A stretch of DNA of 21,860 nt. Source: Chrysochromulina tobinii. Taxonomy: Eukaryota > Haptophyta > Prymnesiales > Chrysochromulinaceae. Position 1 is the stretch's first letter; every line of letters starts with the position of its first letter. Shown piece by piece: positions 9,073 through 17,200 of this stretch. The stretch lies in the NCBI GenBank assembly GCA_001275005.1, contig JWZX01002378.1, forward strand, positions 1-21,860. The letters are read 5' to 3'. The notes beneath the pieces are model-generated. The model searched no databases. It was not told where the DNA came from and saw only the letters and a list, made by a program, of their open reading frames with translations. A program made the position numbers and the translations under genes.

Positions 9073-9269
9073 GATCAACACTCGTGGACCGCCATGAAAA
9101 CCACACTCGAAATGAAGGTGTCATTAGTGTGTCATTCGATGCGGTATCCCGAAACCGGGGGATACCAAACACACGCTAAAGTAGCTGTGTGCATATTTGC
9201 GCCCGCGACGACGCGTCGGACCTGAACAGACGACAATGCGTCACCGTTAAACCTCACTGGGCTCGGAAG
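9073..9269. promoter_or_regulatory. 197-bp bidirectional promoter region with palindrome and two small uORFs
   Basis: It separates the divergent starts at 9072 (-) and 9270 (+). In its middle lies a perfect inverted repeat, GGTATCCC at 9143-9150 and GGGATACC at 9159-9166, with an 8-nt spacer. Beside it is a direct repeat GTGTCATT at 9118-9125 and 9129-9136. Each side also has a very short potential upstream ORF: minus strand 9095-9075 (6 codons plus stop) ending 2 nt before the Orai-like ATG, and plus strand 9236-9250 (4 codons plus stop) 19 nt before the other ATG. Transcription start sites are unknown. Confidence 0.5.
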
Positions 9270-10334
9270 ATGGTGTGTGGGCCCAGAATCCCACCAGCGC
9301 TTGCAGCTCGCCTTAATCTCTATCGCGAGGACGAGAACGCCGCTGCCGAGCTGGCAATGAGAGTGCAGGAGTATCAGAGAGCACGCTGGGAGAGCAAGCG
9401 GTGGACATTATCGCCCAGAGAGAAGGTGATGGGCTCAGCTAGTCCTCGCGTGGCGAGGGCGAGCATCACCACAGGGAGCGCCAGTGCCGACGGCGGCGGC
9501 GAGGACGGCGCGCCGCCACCCAGCAGGGGCACCAGCCGTGGCGCCAATGCCACTCCATCACGCGAAGGGACGCCACGCACGGGAGCGCTCTCTGGCCGTC
9601 GCCATGCACTCGCACTCACAGTGGACCCATCCATTGAGCCGATACCAGTGCCCGGCCCGCTGCCACCTGTGCCAGACAGCCCGTCCGCTCCCCTGATCGA
9701 GAGAGCGCGCGGCTGGAGCCCTCGAGCGTTGGACCCGCTCCAAAAGGGGGATGGCCCATCGACAGAGACCGTGCGCGGACGCGAGAGGCGGTCTGAGCTG
9801 GGCACGGGATACTTTCGTACGGGCACGGGCGCAACAGAGGTGGAGCGCATTTCGTCCGCCACAGCGATCCTGCCAATTGAAGTGAAAGAACCAGTGCACC
9901 ACCCTCGAGGGCGTTTCGTACCTTTGACTGAGCGACAGCGGCGTGAGCAAAAGTTGGCGGCCGTCGAGAGCCGTATGCGCTGGCGCGGCAGCGAGTTCAA
10001 GGCCGGCTCCCGCCCCACTACGCCCGCCGCCGAGGTGCTGGCGCGCGACGCGAGCCTGCGTGCGGATTGCCAAACGCCCTTCGTGGACGCTGTGCAGCGC
10101 GAGCAGGAGACGGGGCGCCACCGCAATAAGGTCCACGAGCTCTCTCCGCGCACGCCGCGACTGCCGCCGCAATCCATTCAGCCCCTGCCATTGGTCGATC
10201 CGGAGCCCCACCCCGACGAACACCCGCTGCTGATGCACGGCGGCCGACTGAGACACGAGGTCGACGCCGTCGAGATCCGCGCAGCGCGGGCGATCCTCTC
10301 GAAACACCTGACCATATACAGGAGGTTCGGCTGA
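9270..10334 (+). CDS. disordered Pro/Arg/Ser-rich protein, unknown function
   Basis: A 354-aa protein from the first in-frame ATG (context gaagATGgtg). The frame is open 81 nt further upstream without an ATG. A short N-terminal helical region (about 10-50; LNLYREDENAAAELAMRVQE) is followed by about 150 residues of low-complexity Ser/Thr-Pro-rich sequence. A more conserved-looking basic segment (about 210-260) contains PRGRFVPLTERQRREQKL, then RPTTP and SPRTPRLPP, potential proline-directed phosphorylation sites. The C-terminus (AARAILSKHLTIYRRFG) is predicted helical. There is no signal peptide or membrane segment. No family was recognised. The gene is divergent from the Orai-like gene and lies 131 nt upstream of the next plus-strand gene. 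Confidence 0.6.
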   Translation: MVCGPRIPPALAARLNLYREDENAAAELAMRVQEYQRARWESKRWTLSPREKVMGSASPRVARASITTGSASADGGGEDGAPPPSRGTSRGANATPSREGTPRTGALSGRRHALALTVDPSIEPIPVPGPLPPVPDSPSAPLIERARGWSPRALDPLQKGDGPSTETVRGRERRSELGTGYFRTGTGATEVERISSATAILPIEVKEPVHHPRGRFVPLTERQRREQKLAAVESRMRWRGSEFKAGSRPTTPAAEVLARDASLRADCQTPFVDAVQREQETGRHRNKVHELSPRTPRLPPQSIQPLPLVDPEPHPDEHPLLMHGGRLRHEVDAVEIRAARAILSKHLTIYRRFG

Positions 10335-10465
10335 CCATTTGGGACTTGTCTCTATGCATGTAATTTGCCTCGAGTGCCGTTGAAAGTTGACTGTGAAATC
10401 CATCTTGCGAACTTGTACAGTACCGTGCACCGTCGCGGAAAAGGCTTCTTTGCGCCCCCGCGATA

Positions 10466-12559
10466 ATGAACGGCCGAATGGACGAGCCCGGAGAGGACAC
10501 ATCCGAGGTGGTTACGATGGCGACCAGCTGTCAGGCAGAGCAGTCAAAGCTGCTTCTGCGGCTGGCGGCTTGCGATCGGCCAGATAAGGTGCGTGTGAGT
10601 GCGACAGAAGCGTGGGCCGTGGCGACGGCGGCGCTGTTGCTCAAGGAGGGCCCGACGAGCAAGAAGCCGAGCACAAGTTGGACGCGCGCTTCTGCAGCGC
10701 TGCGCCAAACAGAAAGGAAGGCCAAGATGGCCGAACGCGCTGCCGCGCTCGAGAAGGCAAACCGCGAGGCGATGGCGCGCGATGCCGCCGCGAAGGAGAA
10801 GGAGGCGGCGAAGCGCGAGGCGGTACGGCGCACGGCGTTTGAGCAGGCCGACCGCGCGTTGAGCGAAGCGGCGGCGCAGCAGCGTGCGGCTGAAGCAAAG
10901 AAGCAGCAGAAGGCTGAGCTGCAAAAAGACGCCGCAGCCAAGCTGTGGCAGCGATGGCAGTGCGCCGCCGAGCTCGCGGGCGTCGACGAGCACGGCGACG
11001 ATCTCTCGGCGCACATGCCCGCATCCGACCATGTTGCCTCCGCCGCATCCAAGCTGCGTGAGATCGTACTCGAGTCGCGGCGCGCCGAGGCACTCGACTG
11101 CGAAAAGGTGGCGGCCAAGGCGCTCAAAGTCACTGAGCGCAAGGCGGCGGCGCTCGCGCGCAGCGAGCAGTGGCTCGGTCAGTGGCGACAGGCGGAGCTG
11201 GCGGACGCGGAGGCATGCAAGGGCGAGACGGCCGACCAGGCCGCCGAGCGCTTGGCCGCCAACAAGGCCAAGGCGGCCAAGGCCATCGCGGCGGCTGCGA
11301 AGGCGGAGGCGGAGGCGGAGGCGGAGGCGGAGGAGGAGGCGAAGGCGAAGGCGGAGGAGGTGGCGAAGGCGAAGGAGAAGGAGAAGAAGCCCGCGGAGAA
11401 GGCGCCGAAGCCCGCGAAGCAGGTGCCATCGCAGCTGGTCGAGGCGCGCACGGCGCGCGCAGAGATCATCCCGGTGCCATCGGCCACCGCCCATCTGATC
11501 CACCGCTCACTGGTGCCCGTGCTGCACGCGCTCAACCACGGGCTTGAGGAGGACTCGGTGGAGATGAAGGCCGCACGCAGCGCCTTCCGCTCGTGGCACA
11601 ATACGAGCTGGTTCGACCATCGCTCGAATGAGGTCAAGCCCAAACCGGCCAAGGCGTGGACCGTCGAGCAGTACGCTCTCGACGGCTTCGCTGGCAGGTA
11701 TGCACTGAAGCTGCACGTGCCACGAGTGGCCGCCATCCGGCAAGCGATCGTCTGGCTGCTGCAGTGCGCGCCCGGGCTGCCGCGCGACGCGGCGCTCTGC
11801 TTCGCCGACCTGGGGGCGGGCACGTGCGCCGCATGCCTCGGTGCGCGGCTCGCGCTGCGCGACTTGGGCGGCGACGAGCAGCCCTACCGCGTCTTCCCGA
11901 TCGACGTGGCCTCCTCTTCAACACGCTTCCAAAAGGCCTTCGGTGCGATGACGAAGCACGCAAAGTTTGGGCCCGCCGCGCTGCTGCGCGGGCAGGAGCC
12001 GTTGCAGTACCTCACCGAGGAGCAGCCAGGCGTCGACTGCTTGGCCAGCTCGCTGCTCGACCAGCTCGCCGCGCGCGGTGAGCGTTCACCACATGTGCTC
12101 CTCGCCTCCTTCTCGCTGCACTATCTCAAGCCCGAGGAGCGCAACGCCTTCTACGCACTGCTCGCGAGCAAGCTGACGCGCCCGATGCTGCTCGTGATCA
12201 TCAAGGGCGTAGGTGAGGTGCAGCGACCGCCGAGCCACGTGCCCTCCGTGTTTTTTGGGCTCCATTACTACGTTGGGCACGAGCACAAGCGCCCGCGCGT
12301 CATCGAGGCGCACGCGTGCCTCATCCTACCCTCGGCAGCACCTTCAGGGCGCGCCTTCGACGTCGAGGCGCCGTACGATCCCACGGATGGGGACAGCTGG
12401 GTGCTCTGCACCTTCCGCACGCTGCAGCGGCGCTGCGACCTTAATGGCTTCTTCTCAGGCACGACGGCGCTCGACCCGGAAATCGAGAAGGGCATAGCCG
12501 GCCTCGCAGACATCGAGAGAGGCCTGGCTGGCAACGCGCGACCTACAAACGGATGGTGA
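10466..12559 (+). CDS. long charged helix fused to a SAM-methyltransferase-like domain
   Basis: A 697-aa protein from the ATG at 10466. Residues about 80-330 are Ala/Glu/Lys/Arg-rich and probably one extended coiled coil or single alpha-helix; the AEAEAE...KAKEKEKK part (about 280-325) is encoded by a gcggag-type repeat near 11303-11400. Residues about 345-697 look like a globular class I Rossmann methyltransferase fold. FADLGAGTCAACLGARLAL (about 446-464) resembles motif I, VFPIDVASSS (about 478) fits the acidic end of strand 2, and VLLASFSLHYL (about 546) fits strand 4. The third Gly of the usual GxGxG is replaced (GAGTC), so activity is uncertain. Substrate is unknown. The fusion could tether an RNA or protein methyltransferase to a cytoskeletal or nucleolar partner; that is speculation. 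Confidence 0.68.
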   Translation: MNGRMDEPGEDTSEVVTMATSCQAEQSKLLLRLAACDRPDKVRVSATEAWAVATAALLLKEGPTSKKPSTSWTRASAALRQTERKAKMAERAAALEKANREAMARDAAAKEKEAAKREAVRRTAFEQADRALSEAAAQQRAAEAKKQQKAELQKDAAAKLWQRWQCAAELAGVDEHGDDLSAHMPASDHVASAASKLREIVLESRRAEALDCEKVAAKALKVTERKAAALARSEQWLGQWRQAELADAEACKGETADQAAERLAANKAKAAKAIAAAAKAEAEAEAEAEEEAKAKAEEVAKAKEKEKKPAEKAPKPAKQVPSQLVEARTARAEIIPVPSATAHLIHRSLVPVLHALNHGLEEDSVEMKAARSAFRSWHNTSWFDHRSNEVKPKPAKAWTVEQYALDGFAGRYALKLHVPRVAAIRQAIVWLLQCAPGLPRDAALCFADLGAGTCAACLGARLALRDLGGDEQPYRVFPIDVASSSTRFQKAFGAMTKHAKFGPAALLRGQEPLQYLTEEQPGVDCLASSLLDQLAARGERSPHVLLASFSLHYLKPEERNAFYALLASKLTRPMLLVIIKGVGEVQRPPSHVPSVFFGLHYYVGHEHKRPRVIEAHACLILPSAAPSGRAFDVEAPYDPTDGDSWVLCTFRTLQRRCDLNGFFSGTTALDPEIEKGIAGLADIERGLAGNARPTNGW

Positions 12560-12837
12560 CGAGCGTTCGAGAGGTGAATTTGGGTCCGCGCCGCCGGTCC
12601 CGCCCCCGGCCCGCGCGCGCCGCGCCAAGCATCACGCGCTTGTGGCGCATTTTCCGACTGTATATACCTCTCCTGTTCCCTTCAAAATATCTGTCTAGCT
12701 CTCACTCAGTGCCGTGCCCCGTCGGAGACACAATGCATATCGTCGCGCGATTCCGCCGCATATGGTTAGCATAGGACATATGGAAGTCGCCTGGGCCGAC
12801 CCGGCGCCCGACGCTTTTCAGCGTGTAGCTCTGTGGT

Positions 12838-13680
12838 CTATCTCGTGATGGGCTGGCACTTCTGAGCCTGGCCTTTCCCAGCCTTGACCAAGGGCGAGCT
12901 TGCGCCGTTCAGACCTTTGGCCTTCTTGCGCTTGATTGCAGCCGCCCGCGTGAGCTTCCCAAGCCCCCGGGCTGAATTTTCGGGTGCAGGCTCAACGGCG
13001 GCAGTGTGCTTGCGCTTTTTCTCAGTAAGGCGCGAGGAGTCGACGACTGGTGTAACATTAGCCACATCGCGAGAGCCACGCACCCAGAACGCGTCCTCGG
13101 CGTCGTCAGCGTCGGCATCGTCAGCGTCGCTGTCGTCTGCATCTTCTGCTCCAGAATCCCAGAACGCCCCTTCGCGCAGGAAATCATCAGCGTCGCCATC
13201 CACCTCATCTTCGACTTCTTCTTCAACGGCATCATCATCGCTATCAAAAATTTCATCGCCCTCATCCTCCAACTCCTCGGCCGCGCGCCCTTTGCCTTTG
13301 AGCTTTGTACAATCCCTGATCTTGATTCCGCCTTCCTGCCGCTCCTTGAGCAGCCGCTGGAATCTCTTGCCACTTATGTGGCCTTGGACCGTCTTCGGCT
13401 GTCGGCTCAACGGCTGTTTGGTGAGCGTGCAATACAGGAAGTGGGGATCCTGTTTGTGCGGCACGATCCATGGTTCGTGCCGCGTGAAATCGTACTTGGA
13501 TTGTGCCTTGCGCAACACATACTTTTTGCCGGCCCAATGCGCCCGAAGCAACTCGATGTTCGCAGGCAGCTCGTGCTGCGTAACTGTGCAGCGCACCTTG
13601 CCGCTGGGCAAGAGCTCGGCGTCGGAGTGCTCGTCGACCCACGCGGAGATGGAAGGGTCAGAAGAGGGACCTCCTTCCAT
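12838..13680 (-). CDS. SURF2: SURF2 (surfeit locus protein 2) homologue
   Basis: A 280-aa protein from the ATG at 13680; five further upstream codons are open but begin with GTG. Residues about 23-115 match the SURF2 domain. LLPSGKVRCTVTQHELPANIELL corresponds to the diagnostic GKVRC.LTGHELP stretch, GKKY follows, then HEPWIVPHKQDPHFLYCTLT and the GHISGKRFQRLL segment. Cys31/His36 and Cys84/His101 form two CxxxxH-like corners that could bind a metal; this is inference. A long Asp/Glu-rich region (about 135-200) and a Lys/Arg-rich tail follow, a composition typical of nucleolar proteins. In animals SURF2 is a nucleolar factor linked to ribosome assembly, and a similar role is likely. It is tail-to-tail with the methyltransferase-like gene, 278 nt apart. 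Confidence 0.9.
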   Translation of the reverse strand: MEGGPSSDPSISAWVDEHSDAELLPSGKVRCTVTQHELPANIELLRAHWAGKKYVLRKAQSKYDFTRHEPWIVPHKQDPHFLYCTLTKQPLSRQPKTVQGHISGKRFQRLLKERQEGGIKIRDCTKLKGKGRAAEELEDEGDEIFDSDDDAVEEEVEDEVDGDADDFLREGAFWDSGAEDADDSDADDADADDAEDAFWVRGSRDVANVTPVVDSSRLTEKKRKHTAAVEPAPENSARGLGKLTRAAAIKRKKAKGLNGASSPLVKAGKGQAQKCQPITR

Positions 13681-14268
13681 GTTTGTGGGGTCCACGTCGT
13701 CTGTGACTGGTCCTTCTATTCATGAATAGATGCATGTATGAACGATTACTTCTTTATGGTGAAGGCCGCGAAACGGCGTTCGGTCAGTTCGGTCAGCGTT
13801 CGGTCAGGACGGGAGACTGGAGAAAAATAGTCGAATTCACAGCCAATGTGTCAGACACCCAGAGAGGAGCATCGATGGCGCGGTACAACGGTAAAAGTTT
13901 TTCCTAAAAGTTGCCCACTTGGCCGAGAATTCGGAATTCCGTTCGTAAAACGGTTCGGTTGGTATACGAAACGTCGGTCGTTCAAAGTTCCGGACCCTCC
14001 GGAAAAAGCAACCGCCCCCACCCTTAGTGCCCCGCCCGACCAGCTCCGCTCCGCCCCACGAGCCGGGCGCCGCTCCGCGCGGACCCGCGCGCGCACACAC
14101 ACTCTGTCCGCCGTCACGGCGGTCCCATGACGGGACTCGACTCAACGTGCCCCTCATTTTGCGCCTCGCACGCCGCGCGTGCCCTCATTCTACCCTCTTC
14201 GGTCGTACGCCGTGTGCAGTCACACAGCGAGGGAGCACTCCACGTCACCGCACCATCGAGCGGCATCC
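13681..14268. other. intergenic region between PARP and SURF2
   Basis: It contains the SURF2 promoter and the 3' UTR of the PARP gene. Three copies of TTCGGTCAG lie close together (13779-13787, 13788-13796, 13799-13807), about 100-130 nt upstream of the SURF2 start codon. A perfect 6-bp-arm hairpin, TTCCGGaccctCCGGAA, lies near 13988-14004. No gene is seen. Confidence 0.45.
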
Positions 14269-17200
14269 TCAATCGGCATCATCGATAGAAAAGTCCATGT
14301 CGCACACAACGACGTACTTCATGCGGATCTGCCTCGTGTCGTAGACGATGAACTCATTGTACAGCAGCTCCGAGCGCTTGCCCGCGCCGTTGGCTATGAG
14401 CTCGTCGAGCCGCCCGTTGAGCGCCGCATTGGGCACCCCCGGACCCAGTGGGATGGCGACACCGTCCGCCCAGACACGTTCGAACGAAGGATCGGGAGCC
14501 GTCTTTCCAAGCCCAAGCGTCGAGTGCTTCCCCTTCGCCTTTGAGCGCTCAGCTGCCTCATACTCGCTCGAGATCCTCTCGTACTGCTCGCCGAGCGCCA
14601 CGTCACACAGGAGGAGCACCACCTTGGGGCTCTCCCGGGTGCCGGAGCAGTAATTGGCCGACTTGGACACCATATCCGCAAAATAGACCCCTTTGCCGAA
14701 CATGTAGCCCGTCACCGGCGCCTCTGGCGGCGCGATGCGCAGGCCCTGCGAGAGGATGCCCACCCAATTGGTCAGGCGTGAGCCGTGCCATAAGAGCTTG
14801 CGATTGCCGAGCTGCCTCTGATGCGTGCTCGCCTCGCCGTCGCGCTCCGCCTGCAGCACGGAGCTGACCTTGAGCTTGTACTGCGTGTGCGTCGCCGCAT
14901 GCGTGTTGCGCACGTACTGCTCGACCATGTGCACCTCCTCCGCCGACGCCGGCAGCAGCCCGCATTTGAGCTTCGCGTAGTGGTCATCGGCAGGGTGCTT
15001 CGCAGCGGCGCCGGCCGCGGCCGCCGGGAGCTCTCTGGAGAGCGATTGCGCCTGCGAGACCTGCAGCAGCGCCTCGATGGCCTCGATCTTCTCGATGAGC
15101 ATTTGCTGCGTCGTGATCACGGGCGGCGTCTGCTTGCGTGCAAACTTGTGCGGGATCGCATTGTAGAAGCTCGTGGTCAGCGCGAGGAGCCTCTGGGCTT
15201 GCGCACCCGCGTCGGCGAGCGGCGTCTTGAGCGCTTCGGCGATGTGGCGCAGGTGCTCATACCCGAGCTGCGCCTGCCGATCTGAGATCGCACCAAGGGG
15301 CATCTTGTCGAGGTCGATGTTCATGGCCTCGAGCTGTGAAGCCATCATGCGCTCACTGAAGATGAGCTCCACAAAGGACTGCACCTCCCGCGAGAGAGTG
15401 CAAGAGGGCGCGGCCCGCGCGGCAGCCGCGCTCGCAGCCGCGCCGCGGCCAGCCGCCGCCGTGCGATGCTCTGCGGTGACATCACGCCCGAGCTGGCCCG
15501 GGAGCAGCTGAACCTGATGAGGGAGGCAATCACACGATGAGGGAGGCAATCACACGATGAGGGAGGCAATCACACGATGAGGGAGGCAAATCACACGATG
15601 AGGGAGGCAATCACGCTGGCCCGGGAGCAGCTGCACCTGGTAGCCGCCGCGATGCTGGCACGGCGGCTCCGCCTCAAGAAAGGACACGCACGCGAGCCGC
15701 TTGAAGTACTCGTGGAACTCCTTGATGGCTCCCTCGAGATCACTCTCGTGGGCGTGCTTGAGCGACTGGTTGGTACGCCCGCCGTAACCGCCCTCGTTGC
15801 CACCTTCGGCGCCGCCCACCCGCCCCCACGATTTGAAGATGGTGAACCGCTCGCGCTTCTTGCCGCTGGCGAGCAACTGCATCTGCGGCCGTGAGAGTCC
15901 AAGTCGCGCACGCGGCAGGTCAGTTCAAGTTGAATGGCAAGCCGGAGTAGACGCCTCAGATCACGGGCTGCACGCCCAGAGGGTCTTGAAGGTTCGTCAT
16001 CAGGCTCGCCGCGCCTTGTAGTACTTGTTGACACCCGTCCGCAGATCGGCATCGTTGAGCACCACATTGTACGCCAGGTTATACTCGTCCACGTACACGC
16101 TCGCGTCGCCCATCGCCGCTTCAGAATCGACTGTGAGCAACGCCGAGCCCGGCATGATGGTCGGCAGCTTCACGCGCGGCTTGGGCTGTGGTGCAGCGGC
16201 TTCTCGGGCGGCGGCCTCGCGAACTCCGCTGGCGACGCTCGGCAGCTTTGGCCCAAGCTCGCCGGCGAGTAGGTACGCCGCCATGTGCTTGCGCTGGCGC
16301 AGCAGAACTCCCGAAGGCCGCGGACCTGCCGGCCGCGACGCTGGCTTGGCTGGGGGCACGGTGGCGGCGATGCCTTCGCCCTTGGGTGCGGCCGCAGAAG
16401 CGTGGCTCGGGAGTCGGCGCTTGCTGCCGCCCCTCGCACCGCCGTCGGCCACACCGCTCGCGCCCTCACCGCTCGCGGCAACGATGCCTCCGGCGAGGCC
16501 CGTGCCGGTCTTGGCTCGCTTTGCCGTGCGACAGTCGACGAGGCGCTGCACGAGCGCCGCTTTGCGCCCGGAGACCTCGAGACCCTTGGCGCTCAGCATG
16601 GCGCGCAGCTCGGCCACCTTGAGGCTCGCGAGTGCCTCCTCCTCCTCCTCCTCCTCCTCCTCCTCCTCCTCCTCCTCCTCCTTGGCCTCGAGCTCGTCAT
16701 CGACGGCCTCCATAGGCTCCTCCTCGAGCGCGTCAACGTCGATGGCGTCGCCCGAGCTGCCTGCTCCCTTGTCCGCCGCGCCGCGCGCTCGCTTCGGGAC
16801 CGGCACTGCCTCCTCTCCACCGATCTCGTCCTGTGCGTCCTCCTCGGGGAGCTCGCCTGCGAGGGCGAGCACGTAAGCTGCGGACACGATCGGCACGCCG
16901 CCCTCGAGTGCGGCGGAGTACTTGGCCGATCGCTTTCCCACGGGCTTTCGCACATCCGCCTCAGAGGCGATCAAATGTGTGATGATGGAGCCATCACCAA
17001 TGGCGCCCTCTACCCACGTGCCGCCATGCGCGGTGACGATCTCCTTGAGCTCGGCGGCGGGCGGGCGTAGCGTACCGATGGACGCGAAGCGCATCCCAAG
17101 CATCGTATCAGCCGTATCGACACCCTCTTCGTCCGCGGAGGGCTCGTCGTCGGTGGCCGCGGCGACGCCGCCACCGCCGGCACCGCCGGCACCGCCGGCA

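Noticed and set aside
10531-11503. Long minus-strand frames rich in Leu/Arg opposite the coiled-coil region
   Set aside because: They arise from the GC-rich Ala/Glu/Lys codon repeats of the real plus-strand gene and have simple-sequence composition.
12655-12670. TATATA box at about 12661
   Set aside because: It sits between two convergent genes where no downstream start is evident, so a promoter role is unsupported.
12884-13729. Plus-strand 281- and 239-codon frames opposite SURF2
   Set aside because: The SURF2 match on the minus strand is diagnostic; the plus-strand products are low-complexity Ser-rich or hydrophobic shadows.
15517-15614. CRISPR-like reading of the 20-bp tandem repeat
   Set aside because: The units are directly adjacent with no spacers and sit inside a eukaryotic intron; it is a minisatellite.
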